DNA of 21,743 bases from Sphingobacteriales bacterium (GTDB taxonomy: Bacteria; Bacteroidota; Bacteroidia; Chitinophagales; Chitinophagaceae), in contig JADJGB010000009.1 of the NCBI GenBank assembly GCA_016708305.1, forward strand, positions 1 to 21,743. Direction: 5' to 3'. Under the pieces are notes generated by a model, which had not been told where the DNA came from, searched no databases, and worked only from the letters and a program-made list of their open reading frames with translations. Both the position numbers and the translations under genes were made by a program. The stretch's first letter is position 1; each line of letters opens with the position of its first letter. This document shows positions 1 through 8,383 of this stretch, piece after piece.

Positions 1-53
1 ATAAAAAGTAAGATAATGACTATGCAATACTTACGAACAATAAACAATGAAGT

Positions 54-979
54 CTAATCTTTCAAAAACTTCAGATTTCGTTGAATACCTTTCCATTTGG
101 TTCTCTTGATAGGCGAGTACTTAAATATTTTTCTAAACATTTCTTCACTCATCTCCTCCCATTCTTTTGAGGAATGGTTGAGTATTTCGGGTAATGTCTC
201 AAATGCATCTACATGGTTAGGCACACTAAACCGGTTCCAGGGGCAAACATCCTGACAGATATCGCAGCCGAAAGCCCAGTTTTCAAACTTTCCTTTCATT
301 TCTTCGGGTAACAAATCATCCTTCAATTCTATGGTGAAATATGATATACATTTGTTGGCCTGTATCACTTTTCCCGGCAGAATGGCTCCGGTAGGGCATG
401 AGTCAATGCATCGGGTGCAACTACCGCAATAATCTTTTGCAAATGGATCGTCTGCCTCCAGTTCCAGATCGGTAATTAAGGTAGCAATAAAATTAAATGA
501 ACCGCTCTGGCGGGTAATCAGGTTTCCGTTTTACCCACCCAGCCCAATCCGCTTTTAGCAGCCCAGGCACGTTCCAGCACAGGCGCCGAATCCACAAATC
601 CACGACCCGCTATTTCACCAATATTTTCTCTGATAAGCGCTAAAAATTCATTCAGCTTTGCCCTGATTATTTCATGATAATCTTTACCGTAAGCGTATTT
701 TGAAATCTTGGGACCATCAGTTGTTTGCAATTGTTTAGGATAATAATTCTGCATCAGCGTAATTACCGATTTGGCTCCGGGTACCAGTTTGGAGGGGTCG
801 GTACGAAGGTCAAAATGGTTCTCCATGTATTGCATTTTACCATGATAGCCATTTTGCAGCCATTTTTCTAACCTTCGTGCGTCTTCGTTCATATACCCAG
901 CTTTCGCTATTCCGCAATAGTCAAAACCTAATGACTCAGCTGCTTTTTTAACGAAATGGTTATTCTTGCTTAAATCCAT
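54..979 (-). CDS. queG: Epoxyqueuosine reductase QueG (one frameshift)
   Basis: QueG is the cytosolic, cobalamin-dependent iron-sulfur enzyme that reduces epoxyqueuosine to queuosine in tRNA, the last step of queuosine synthesis. The N-terminal part reads MDLSKNNHFVKKAAESLGFD and includes GFVDSAPVLERAWAAKSGLG with the conserved Asp. The C-terminal part holds two ferredoxin-like Cys clusters, a first one ending SCPTGAILPGK and then CDICQDVCPWNRF. The frame breaks at the T run 529-532 (plus strand): restoring one A on the coding strand turns GWVGKTET-stop into GWVGKNGNLITRQSGSFNF and joins the halves. The corrected protein is about 308 residues, normal for the shorter Bacteroidota QueG. The start at 979 gives a typical N-terminus. 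It stands alone, divergent from the asparaginase gene. Identity is from motifs; the frameshift is most likely a sequence error. Confidence 0.93.
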
Positions 980-1171
980 AAGATTTAGTGTTGCATATTG
1001 AATTGATGATGATCCAAAAAGAACGAAATACCTTATTCAGTTGATTTCTTGGGTAAAAATAATCATAAAATCTAACGAAGATTAACGAAAAAGTGTAAAA
1101 ACAGTTATTTCTTCAAAAGGGAAATAAAGGGTTTCAATAAATGTTCTATATTTAACTATTAATAATTTTGA

Positions 1172-2191
1172 ATGAGATTAATAGTTTTATCAATTGTACT
1201 GTTCTTTTTTGTTACAAACTTGGGTGCTCAGGAACCTCAGCATCAAGGAGAATATGTTTTAGTGATACATGGTGGCGCAGGTACTATTTTAAAGTCAGGT
1301 ATGACACCCGAAAAAGAGAAAGCGTATCGCTCCGGCCTTGAGCAAGCTTTATTGGCGGGATATAATAAAATAAAAGAAGGGAAGTCTGGAATAGATGCTG
1401 TGCAGGCTGCCATAAATGTAATGGAAGACAATCCTTTGTTTAATGCAGGCAAAGGCGCTGTGTTTACCCACGATGGTAAAAACGAACTGGATGCATCAAT
1501 AATGGATGGCAAAACCCTGAAAGCAGGCGCTGTGGCAGGCGTTACGGTTATTAAAAACCCGATAGATGCGGCAAGAGCTGTGATGGAGAAGTCGGAGCAT
1601 GTGATGATGGTAGGAAAAGGCGCTGAAATTTTTGCAAAACAAAGCGGATTGACCATTGTAAAGCCCAAATATTTTTATACCGAAGAAAGATGGAAAGGGC
1701 TTCAAAATGCTATTCGCGAGGAAAAAATGAAATCAGATCATAGTTATAATTCAAACGGAACAGGTTATCCTGATTACAAATTTGGAACAGTAGGCGCTGT
1801 GGCTTTGGATAATGATGGTAATCTGGCTGCCGGCACTTCCACAGGCGGCATGACCAACAAGAGATATGGCAGGGTGGGAGATGCACCCATTCTTGGTGCG
1901 GGCACCTATGCCAATAACAATACCGCTGCTGTGAGTTGTACTGGATGGGGTGAATTTTTTATACGCAGCGTGGTGGCTTTTGATCTTTCTGCCATGATGG
2001 AGTACAAAGGAGCTACTGTGAGGCAGGCTGGAGATGCAGTTATCAAAAAAGTGGGTGATTTGGGCGGGAATGGGGGCCTGATATCTATTGATAAAAAAGG
2101 AAATATTTCCATGCCATTTAATACTGCAGTAATGTATCGTGGAGCAATTACAAAAGACGGTAAAACAGAGATTTATATTTACAAGGGTTAA
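1172..2191 (+). CDS. Exported Ntn-hydrolase asparaginase / isoaspartyl peptidase
   Basis: This is a 339-residue plant-type (type III) asparaginase or isoaspartyl dipeptidase, hydrolysing L-asparagine or isoAsp peptides. Residues 1-19 are a signal peptide (MRLIVLSIVLFFFVTNLGA, cut before Gln20), so it should act in the periplasm. VIHGGAG at 31-37 and NAGKGAVFTHDG at 91-102 are family signatures. The autocleavage site is Gly205-Thr206 in FGTVGAVAL, with Thr206 the expected new N-terminal nucleophile of the beta subunit. GTSTGGMTNK (221-230) and RVGDAPILGAGTYA (234-247) are the substrate-site loops. The frame is intact, unlike many genes here. A weak -7-like TATATTTA lies at 1147-1154. Substrate choice between asparagine, isoAsp peptides and glycosylasparagine cannot be settled from sequence alone. 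Confidence 0.93.
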   Translation: MRLIVLSIVLFFFVTNLGAQEPQHQGEYVLVIHGGAGTILKSGMTPEKEKAYRSGLEQALLAGYNKIKEGKSGIDAVQAAINVMEDNPLFNAGKGAVFTHDGKNELDASIMDGKTLKAGAVAGVTVIKNPIDAARAVMEKSEHVMMVGKGAEIFAKQSGLTIVKPKYFYTEERWKGLQNAIREEKMKSDHSYNSNGTGYPDYKFGTVGAVALDNDGNLAAGTSTGGMTNKRYGRVGDAPILGAGTYANNNTAAVSCTGWGEFFIRSVVAFDLSAMMEYKGATVRQAGDAVIKKVGDLGGNGGLISIDKKGNISMPFNTAVMYRGAITKDGKTEIYIYKG

Positions 2192-2194
2192 ATT

Positions 2195-2209
2195 TCTGGC
2201 CTTGCCAGA
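2195..2209 (+). terminator. Short hairpin after the asparaginase gene
   Basis: TCTGGC-CTT-GCCAGA is a perfect 6-bp stem with a 3-base loop, four bases after the stop codon. Only a broken A/T stretch follows instead of a clean T run, so termination here would be weak. Confidence 0.35.
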
Positions 2210-2245
2210 TGAAAATAATTTTACCATGATTTCGGTTAAAATGCC

Positions 2246-2253
2246 TACTTTCG
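2246..2253 (+). promoter_or_regulatory. Bacteroidota -7 element upstream of the FKBP gene
   Basis: TACTTTCG differs by one base from the TAnnTTTG -7 consensus and lies 30 bp before the ATG at 2284. I see no clear -33 TTG at the usual distance, so this is a tentative promoter call. Confidence 0.45.
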
Positions 2254-2283
2254 CCCCTTCTTAATTTATTAATAAAAAATATT

Positions 2284-2739
2284 ATGCAACAGGTAAAAAA
2301 TGGCGATAAAATAAAGGTACACTATCATGGTAAATTGACTTCGGGAGAAACTTTTGACAAATCAGAAGGCCGCGATCCACTGGCTTTTGAGGTGGGTAGT
2401 GGTATGGTTATCAAGGGTTTTGATGACGGCGTAATCGGTATGGCAGTGGGCGAAAAGAAAACTATCCAGATTCCGGTAGAAGAGGCATACGGAACCAAAA
2501 ACCCCGAAATGATTGTAGAAATGCCCAAAGACCGTTTTCCAGCCGATTTACAGGTAGAAGTTGGTTTGCCGTTGTTAATGAACGATCAAAACGGGCAGCA
2601 GTTTCAGGTAGTGGTTGCTGAAATACTCGAAGATTCCATTACATTAGATGCTAACCATCCTTTGGCTGGGCAGGAATTGGTTTTTGACCTCGAGCTGGTC
2701 GAAATTGAAGGGAGCAGTCCGTTGATTATTGTACCCTGA
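2284..2739 (+). CDS. SlyD-like FKBP-type peptidyl-prolyl isomerase
   Basis: The 151-residue protein is a FKBP-type proline cis-trans isomerase with the SlyD arrangement. The FKBP half (GDKIKVHYHGKLTSGETFDK, then GSGMVIKGFDDGVIGMAVGE) is followed by an insert-in-flap chaperone domain around residues 70-125 and closes with the SlyD signature DANHPLAGQELVFDLELVEI. It lacks the His/Cys-rich metal-binding tail of enterobacterial SlyD and ends SSPLIIVP, so a nickel-donor role is unlikely. There is no signal peptide, so it should act in the cytoplasm as a folding helper. The frame is intact and it seems to be transcribed alone. Confidence 0.92.
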   Translation: MQQVKNGDKIKVHYHGKLTSGETFDKSEGRDPLAFEVGSGMVIKGFDDGVIGMAVGEKKTIQIPVEEAYGTKNPEMIVEMPKDRFPADLQVEVGLPLLMNDQNGQQFQVVVAEILEDSITLDANHPLAGQELVFDLELVEIEGSSPLIIVP

Positions 2740-2941
2740 TCAGGATGTGAAGAATTCGAATGATATTTATCATATTTAAGAAAAATTAATAGTTTTTTGA
2801 AATATTAAATCGTATCTTTAAGCAACTTAATTTAAACACAGTAATATTATTGGAGCAATATCAAAAATATACAACTCACAGAATAGCATCAAGCTGTGTT
2901 TGCGTACATAAAATATTTTTTCACTTCAAAATTTATTTGCC

Positions 2942-3319
2942 ATGGTACTGGAAGAAATTTCAGAGTTAATGGAAGAGTGCAACTCAAAAAGACAAATTTT
3001 AAAGGATTATCGTGAATCTCTTCAGGGTTCTCAAAAAGGACTTTTGAAATTTGCCTCGCAAAACCTTCCAAAAGATGATCTAAGTGATTTGGAACATTTT
3101 CAAAATCAGTTTCATATTCAATTGATCAATATTCATGATTTACGGCACGATTACAAGGCTTATCAGCAACGCTTAAAGGTAGAAAGTCAATTGCATGGTG
3201 GCATTTCCGATGAAACACTTCAAAAACAAAAGGAACTTCAAAGTCAGTATGATGTATTGGAGGATATAATAAAAGGATTGAATAAGAATTTTGCAGAATT
3301 TCTTCAGAAGCCTGTTTAA
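2942..3319 (+). CDS. Hypothetical coiled-coil protein, 125 aa
   Basis: I do not recognise this family. The protein is soluble, charged and almost entirely helical by composition: Glu, Lys, Gln and Leu-rich stretches occur at about residues 1-30 (VLEEISELMEECNSKRQIL) and 75-125 (SDETLQKQKELQSQYDVLED), with a Gly-containing break near residue 84. There is no signal peptide or membrane segment. The start at 2942 is the first ATG in an open frame that runs cleanly to a stop just before a strong terminator. That terminator suggests a single-gene unit. It is probably real, because the frame is long and intact and is followed by a proper terminator. Confidence 0.7.
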   Translation: MVLEEISELMEECNSKRQILKDYRESLQGSQKGLLKFASQNLPKDDLSDLEHFQNQFHIQLINIHDLRHDYKAYQQRLKVESQLHGGISDETLQKQKELQSQYDVLEDIIKGLNKNFAEFLQKPV

Positions 3320-3381
3320 AGATGTAAGAATAAGAATTTCAATTACTTGTTATATCTAAATAAAACCCAATTATAATTATA

Positions 3382-3421
3382 GTTTGCACCATTAACCCCT
3401 TAGTGGTGCAAACTTGTTTTT
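3382..3421 (+). terminator. Rho-independent terminator after the 125-aa protein
   Basis: GTTTGCACCATTA (3382-3394) pairs with TAGTGGTGCAAAC (3401-3413) through 13 positions including one G-U pair, with a 6-base loop, followed by TTGTTTTT. It lies between the small coiled-coil gene and pepT and separates them transcriptionally. Confidence 0.82.
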
Positions 3422-3439
3422 GGGATTAAAATTTTTTTT

Positions 3440-4688
3440 ATGAGTTTAAGTTATAAATTTACCGTTGCAGACCGTTTTTTGAAATATGTAACCATTGATA
3501 CCCAAAGTGACCCACATTCCGAATCGCAACCTTCTACTGAAAAACAAAAAGATTTGAGCAGATTGCTGGTAGAAGAATTGCATCAGATGGGTATTTCGGA
3601 TGCTCATCTTGATGAACACGGGTATGTGTATGCTACCGTTCCTTCCACATCAGAAAAGAATGTGCCGGTAGTGTGCTTTTGCAGCCATGTGGATACCGCT
3701 CCCGACTGTAGCGGCACCGGCGTAAAACCAATTGTACATAAAAATTATGATGGTAAGGATATTGTATTGCCCGATGATTCTACTCAGGTCATTTCTCCTA
3801 AGCAGCATCCATATCTGGAACAAAAAGCAGGTGAAGACATTATAACTGCATCTGGAACAACACTTTTAGGCGCCGACGATAAAGCAGGAGTAGCAATCAT
3901 TATGGATATGGCGCATTACCTGATAACTCATCCCCAAGTAAAGCACGGCACTATCAGAATTTTATTCACCCCCGATGAAGAAATCGGAAGAGGTGTGGAT
4001 AAGGTGGATATAAAAAAGCTGGGAGTCTCATTATGGTTATACGCTCGACGGTGGTGAAAGAGGCGCTTTTACAGATGAAACATTTAGCGCCGATGCAGCA
4101 AAAATTACTTTTCACGGAGTAAGCGCACACCCCGGGTATGCCAAGGATAAGCTGGTAAATGCTTTGAAGGTAGCAGGTACATTTTTAGACTTATTGCCCA
4201 AAGACAGCTTTAGCCCCGAAACAACCGAAGACAGAGAAGGATTTGTACATCCAACTTATTTTGAAGGAAATGCCGAAAAGGCAAAACAGGCTTTCATTGT
4301 GCGCGATTTTCAAACTGCAAAACTATCCCTGCACGAAAAAAGACTGGAAGAGTTTGTAAAACAGGCGGTTGGGAAATATGAAGGTGCTGCTTACGATTTT
4401 GAAATTGTAGAGCAGTACAGAAATATGAAGGATGTTTGGTAAACCATCCAAAGGGGAGCCGAGTTTGTGGAAGAAGCAATGAAACGAAGTGATGTTAGCT
4501 TTAAAAAGAGCAGCGCCAGAGGCGGTACAGATGGTTCTCGTTTATCATACATGGGATTGCCCTGTCCAGATATTTTTACCGGCGAAATGGCTTTCCATGG
4601 CAAGCACGAATATGTGAGTATTCAGGATATGCAAAAATCAGTTGAAGTATTGGTAAATCTTGTTCAGGTGTGGGAAGAAAGCGCCTGA
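3440..4688 (+). CDS. pepT: Peptidase T, tripeptide aminopeptidase (frameshifted)
   Basis: PepT is a cytosolic two-zinc M20B exopeptidase that removes the N-terminal residue of tripeptides. Metal and catalytic residues are visible: H83 and D85 in CFCSHVDTAPD, D146 in LLGADDKAG, E180/E181 in FTPDEEIGRG, the Asp of YTLDGGERG after frame correction, and the last His in MAFHGKHEYVSIQD. Three lesions break the frame. An extra T in the pair 4031-4032 separates KKLGVS from YGYTLDGG. A missing T near 4436 (GATGTTTGG) creates the stop at 4440. An extra base near 4455 restores frame, so the reading is MKDVLVNHPKGAEFVEEAMK. The dimerisation domain lies in between. With corrections the protein is about 415 residues, normal for PepT. 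All core residues survive, so sequence error is more likely than decay. Confidence 0.93.
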
Positions 4689-4734
4689 CGCATTTAAGAC
4701 AAATAAAGTATTTTTTTAATATAAATTATTAACT

Positions 4735-5676
4735 ATGACATTAACGTACGTTTTATTATTTCTGGCAGCCCTAATAATTTTAAGCGGCTTATTTACAATC
4801 AATCAGGGTTATGTAGGTGTGATTACTATGTTTGGGAAATACCAGCGTGCAGCTGGGCCGGGTCTGCATCTGAAAATCCCTTTTCTGGAGCATGTGTTTA
4901 AGAAAATATCTATTCAGAATCGTTCGGTAGAGCTTGAATTTCAGGCAGTTACGCAAGACCAGGCCAATGTTTATTTTAAAAGTATGCTATTATATGCAGT
5001 ACAGAATGAGGAAGAAGAAACAATAAAAAAGGTAGCATTTAAGTTTATCAGCGACAGAGACCTCATGCAGGCGCTGGTTCGTACCATTGAAGGAAATATT
5101 CGTTCCTTTGTGGCTACCAAAAAGCAGGCGGAGGTTTTAGGGTTGCGTCGCGAAATTGTAGAATATGTAAAAGTTGAAATTGATCACACATTGGCAGAAT
5201 GGGGCTATCACCTCCAGGATTTGCAGATCAATGATATTACTTTTGATAAAATGATTCTGGAATCAATGAGTAAAGTGGTAGCCAGTAATAACCTGAAAGC
5301 TGCTGCCGAAAATGAAGGTCAGGCGTTGTTAATCACTAAAACAAAATCTGCTGAAGCAGAAGGTAATGCCATTAAAATAAGCGCAGAAGCCGAAAGAGAA
5401 GCAGCAAAGCTTCGCGGTCAGGGTATTGCATTGTTCAGAGAAGAGGTGGCAAAAGGCATGTCTTCTGCTGCCGAAGAACTGCGTCAGGCCAATCTGGACA
5501 CTAATTTCATTTTGTTCAGCATGTGGACCGAAGCCATCAAGAACTTTGCCGAGTATGGAAAAGGTAATGTGATCTTCTTAGATGGAAGTACCGAAGGAAT
5601 GGAAAAAACAATGAGACAGTTTCAGGCGCTGATGCTGAGACCGTCCGGCACTTTAGATGTTCCTGAGAAAAAATAA
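4735..5676 (+). CDS. SPFH/band-7 (stomatin/HIR-like) membrane protein
   Basis: The 313-residue protein starts with one membrane segment (residues about 4-22, LTYVLLFLAALIILSGLFTI). The SPFH domain follows directly (NQGYVGVITMFGKYQRAAGPGLH, then IPFLEHVFKKISIQNRSVEL) to about residue 180. An Ala/Glu-rich coiled coil at 190-235 (KSAEAEGNAIKISAEAERE) is the usual flotillin/stomatin oligomerisation region. The C-terminus lacks another helix. Proteins of this kind form large ring assemblies that organise membrane domains or guard proteases; which of these applies here is not shown. There is no NfeD partner next door, which argues against the slipin-NfeD type. The frame is intact and it ends at a strong terminator. 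Confidence 0.9.
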   Translation: MTLTYVLLFLAALIILSGLFTINQGYVGVITMFGKYQRAAGPGLHLKIPFLEHVFKKISIQNRSVELEFQAVTQDQANVYFKSMLLYAVQNEEEETIKKVAFKFISDRDLMQALVRTIEGNIRSFVATKKQAEVLGLRREIVEYVKVEIDHTLAEWGYHLQDLQINDITFDKMILESMSKVVASNNLKAAAENEGQALLITKTKSAEAEGNAIKISAEAEREAAKLRGQGIALFREEVAKGMSSAAEELRQANLDTNFILFSMWTEAIKNFAEYGKGNVIFLDGSTEGMEKTMRQFQALMLRPSGTLDVPEKK

Positions 5677-5697
5677 TTAACAATAGTTGAATTTGCA

Positions 5698-5730
5698 GGC
5701 TGTCATAAATCGGTTATGGCAGCCTTTTTT
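5698..5730 (+). terminator. Rho-independent terminator after the SPFH gene
   Basis: GGCTGTCATAA pairs with TTATGGCAGCC (11 positions, one G-U) around a 5-base loop, and six T follow immediately. It starts 21 bp after the stop codon. Confidence 0.88.
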
Positions 5731-5786
5731 GTGCAAAAGAATGGAGAGATATTTCTATCAGACAGCAGGAGAAATTAGAATGTGAA

Positions 5787-5794
5787 TAATTATT
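5787..5794. repeat. Left target-site duplication of IS copy 1
   Basis: TAATTATT here matches TAATTATA at 7199-7206 in seven of eight positions. The 8-bp length agrees with the perfect duplication around IS copy 2. Confidence 0.65.
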
Positions 5795-5837
5795 GGGTCA
5801 CTTTCATTAAATGGGGAGTACGCCTAATTTTGTTTGC

Positions 5838-6194
5838 ATGGATACATCATATATCGGTCATTTTTACCAGGGGTTATTGGAATATTTTGATATTACAGGT
5901 ATAGATGAACTATGCTTTGTAAAGGACAGGTCAGTTTATTTTCGATTTCATTGGAAGAACGGAATATGATATTGGGAGATGTGGATGGTACCCAATATGA
6001 GTCAAAAGGTTTTACGGAGATAACTCCTACAGGATTTCCCAGTCCGTGGCAAAGCAGTTTATTTGGCAATAAAAAGAAGACGCTGGCGACATAAAAAGAG
6101 GCTGGTAAAAATTATCAGAAACGACTTTTCATTTGTAGCCGAAGGTTCAGGGTTAACCAAAGAACTATCGGATTTTTTAAAAGGTACAGGTTGA
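5838..6194 (+). pseudogene. ISAon1-type transposase N-terminal protein (copy 1, frameshifted)
   Basis: The corrected reading begins MDTSYIGHF, then GLLEYFDITGIDELCFVKD, SLEERNMILG, YESKGFTEIT, RRRWRHK-like text and FSFVAEGSGLTKELSDFLKG, ending at the UGA at 6192-6194. The SKGF motif followed by a KRRRW-like basic stretch and the FLK ending are typical of the N-terminal region protein of ISAon1-type elements, probably a DNA-binding part. Indels near 5860-6120 break the frame. Several are absent from copy 2, for example in the GATGTGGATGG region, so copy 1 as written cannot make the full protein. Confidence 0.75.
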
Positions 6195-7185
6195 TACAAA
6201 GGTTGATACTATCAGCAACATAGCTGGTTACCATCAGATACAGCCTTCAAAATTAAACCGTCATTATAAAAGTATAGCAGTGGTTTTAAAGACTGGAACC
6301 AGCTCACTCACTGCGAAGATTATCTTCTTTTTCCGGACAACATTGGAGCCTACCTAAGCATAGATGAACCAAGTTTATCCAAAGGAGAATTATACACATT
6401 TGTTACCCACAAAAACGGCAGGGCAAAGCAAGGGTACATTGGTAGCCGTCATCAAAGGAACACTATCTAAAGACATTATAACCACCCTAATGAAACTTTG
6501 TGAACACAAGCGTTTGCAGGTAAAGAAGTCACTCTTGATATGGCAAAAAACATGGAAGCTGCCGTAAAGCAGGTATTTACAAAATGCCACTCTAGTTACC
6601 GACAGATTCCATGTAATAAAACTAGCAATGGAAGCCTTGCAACACATAAGAATAAACCTGCGATGGAAAGAATTAGACAAAGAAAATGCAGCCATTAAAA
6701 AGGCTAAAGAACAACAAATAAAATATGAACCAAGTAATGCTGGAAAATGGTGAAACACCCAAACAATTACTGGCAAGGTGCAAATATATTTTTAGCCAAA
6801 AACAAAACGACTGGACAGAAAATCAAATACAAAGAGCCACCTGTTATTCAAATATTTCCCTGAATTAGGAACTGCTTTACCACCAAGCTTTAGCCTTTAG
6901 AAACATATACGAAAAAACCAACAAAAGCATCTGCTAAGACAGCGTTTGAAACAATGGAGACAAAAAGTACAAGAGCAGGCATTAAAAGAGTTTTATACCA
7001 TTGTTGCTAATACCGTAAAATATAATTTAGATAACATACTTAATTTCTTCAATAACCGAAATACAAATGCCAATGCAGAATCTATTCAACGCTAAAATAA
7101 AACTATTCAGGCTAACCTTAGAGGCGTAACCGATACCAAATTCTTTCTTTTCAGACTGCATAAACTTTTGCCTAGTCCCCAGTAA
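6195..7185 (+). pseudogene. ISAon1-type DDE transposase (copy 1, frameshifted)
   Basis: This is the catalytic half of the transposase. The three acidic residues can be read across frames: Asp in LSIDEPSLSKGELYTFVTHK, Asp in ATLVTDRFHVIKLAMEALQ, and Glu in NTNANAESIQR (NANAESFNAKIK in copy 2). The end reads LFRLTLRGVTDTKFFL and then LHKLLPSPQ, with the stop at 7183-7185 inside the right inverted repeat. Frame breaks include a missing A in the AAAGAAGTCA stretch near 6530, an extra A near 6583 and others at 6700-7000. As written no intact transposase is made, but copy 2 has different breaks, so the ancestral gene was probably whole. Confidence 0.8.
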
Positions 7186-7198
7186 ATAATGGTGAGCC

Positions 7199-7206
7199 TA
7201 ATTATA
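7199..7206. repeat. Right target-site duplication of IS copy 1
   Basis: TAATTATA directly follows the IS end GGTGAGCC and matches the left flank TAATTATT (5787-5794) in seven of eight bases. The single difference may be a base error or a later mutation. Confidence 0.65.
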
Positions 7207-7232
7207 TATTTTTTTTTTAAGGAGGGCTTTGT

Positions 7233-7240
7233 TATCTTTA
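7233..7240 (+). promoter_or_regulatory. Bacteroidota -7 element for exbB-exbD
   Basis: TATCTTTA matches TAnnTTTG in all but the last base, 34 bp beyond the IS end and 20 bp before the exbB ATG. The -33 region would fall within the T-rich flank next to the IS junction, so the insertion may have trimmed upstream control without removing the core. Confidence 0.5.
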
Positions 7241-7260
7241 TCCGGTTCAATTCAATTTTT

Positions 7261-7966
7261 ATGAATTTATTTTTTCTACAAACAATAGTTACTGATTCTG
7301 TACAAAACATCATGTCGGCTGTGCCTACACCTGAGGCTGCCAAGACGATTAGTTTTTTTGACCTGCTTGTAATGGGAGGATGGCCGATGATTCCGCTGGG
7401 AGCGATGTTGCTTCTTGCGATTTATATATTTGTTGAACGTTCGATTGCGGTAAGGCATGCATCAAAAATTGATGAAAACTTTATGAGTATTGTGCGTGAT
7501 AATATTGTAAACGGAAATGTTAAAGCGGCAAGGTCTTTTGCCAAAAACAATTCCACTCCGGTGGCGCGCATTGTTGACAAAGGAATTCAGAGAATCGGCA
7601 AGCCAATTGATGCCATTGAAAAAAGTATGGATCATGTGGGTCAATTGGAAATGTATAAATTGGAAAAGAATTTAGATATACTTTCCGTTGTGGCAAAAGC
7701 AGCGCCGATATTTGGTTTTGTGGGTACATTGTTAGGGTTGATGCAGTTGTTTTCAAGTATTCATGCTGCCAATGAAGTTGAGATTGGTGTGATTTCTCAG
7801 GGTATTTATACCAAATTAATTACTTCCATCACCGGTTTGATTATTGGCCTGCTGGCTTTATTTTGGATACAGCTATCTGAGCGTAAGAATTGATAAAACT
7901 GCTCATAAGATGGAAGTGGCTGCCGCCGATTTCTTAGATGTTTTGTACGAACCGGTTCAAAAATAA
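7261..7966 (+). CDS. exbB: ExbB/TolQ/MotA-family proton channel protein (one frameshift)
   Basis: ExbB is the inner-membrane subunit that, with ExbD, uses the proton gradient to drive TonB. I start it at 7261 (MNLFFLQTIVTDS); the upstream ATG at 7190 lies inside the IS end and is not credible. TM1 is at about residues 37-58 (GGWPMIPLGAMLLLAIYIFV). TM2 includes AAPIFGFVGTLLGLMQLF, and TM3 is ITSITGLIIGLLAL. An extra T in the run 7861-7864 ends the open frame early at 7893. Removing it gives GLLALFGYSYLSVRIDKTA, then HKMEVAAADFLDVLYEPVQK and a stop at 7964-7966, for about 234 residues. It is followed 8 bp later by exbD, clearly one operon. No tonB gene lies next to the pair. Confidence 0.92.
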
Positions 7967-7974
7967 TAATTCAG

Positions 7975-8373
7975 ATGAGGTATAGAAAAAAATACAGAAA
8001 AGAATCGGAAGTGTTTACAGATTCGCTTAATGATATTCTTTTCATTCTGCTAATGTTTTTCCTTATCACCACTACAATGGCCAATCCCAATGTGGTAAAA
8101 GTGAACAATCCGCATGGGACAAAAGACACTAAAGCCAAACAAAACATAGTTGTTTCGATTGATAAAGATCAGCAATTGTTTATTGGCAATAAAAGAATTG
8201 AACCCCTGATGTTGGATAGCCTCATCCTGAAGGAAGTGAATGATAAGCGTCTGCATGTAGATACGCCTTCGGTGGTTATTAATGCTGACACCATTGCTTA
8301 TTATGGCGAAGTATTTCGTGTGATGCAATCTGCAAACAAAGCAGGAGCAAAAGTGGTGGCTAATGTGAAGTAA
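7975..8373 (+). CDS. exbD: ExbD/TolR-family biopolymer transport protein
   Basis: The 132-residue ExbD/TolR protein has a short cytoplasmic N-terminus and one membrane helix starting at the conserved Asp20 (SLNDILFILLMFFLITTTM). That Asp carries protons in this family. A periplasmic domain follows, ending NADTIAYYGEVFRVMQSANK and AGAKVVANVK. The frame is intact. It lies 8 bp after exbB, so the two are co-translated, and together they would energise TonB-dependent receptors such as the one at 16.4-18.6 kb. It converges with prmC, with only 10 bp between the stop codons. Confidence 0.93.
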   Translation: MRYRKKYRKESEVFTDSLNDILFILLMFFLITTTMANPNVVKVNNPHGTKDTKAKQNIVVSIDKDQQLFIGNKRIEPLMLDSLILKEVNDKRLHVDTPSVVINADTIAYYGEVFRVMQSANKAGAKVVANVK

Positions 8374-8383
8374 ATTACCCTAA

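Larger units (their letters stand above)
5796..7198 (+). mobile_element. ISAon1-type insertion sequence, copy 1
   Basis: This is an insertion sequence of about 1.4 kb. Its ends were fixed by comparison with the second copy at 13655-15049. The left end GGTCACTTTC (5796) and right end GGTGAGCC (7198) form imperfect inverted repeats of about 24 bp, sharing TCAC near the tip and TGGGGA at the inner edge. It encodes a short N-terminal transposase protein and a DDE catalytic protein with the look of the ISAon1 group (ISL3-like DDE domain). Family assignment is from recollection of the protein sequences. The reading frames are broken by several one-base indels that differ from those in copy 2. It sits between the SPFH gene's terminator and exbB and is oriented toward exbB. 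Confidence 0.88.

Noticed and set aside
1163..1170. TAATTTTG as promoter of the asparaginase gene
   Set aside because: It fits TAnnTTTG but ends one base before the ATG, so transcription would begin inside the coding region; TATATTTA at 1147-1154 is the better, still weak, candidate.
1243..2227. Long minus-strand frames across the asparaginase gene
   Set aside because: They are antisense shadows of a well-supported gene and have low-complexity Pro/Ser/His-rich translations.
4440..4442. True stop codon in pepT
   Set aside because: It arises from a missing T just before; the frame after about 4455 continues the PepT protein, so the stop is a by-product of the shift.
7189..7260. Upstream extension of exbB starting MVSLIIYFFF
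   Set aside because: The start codon lies inside the IS terminal repeat and the added residues come from the A/T-rich flank; the ATG at 7261 gives the normal ExbB N-terminus.
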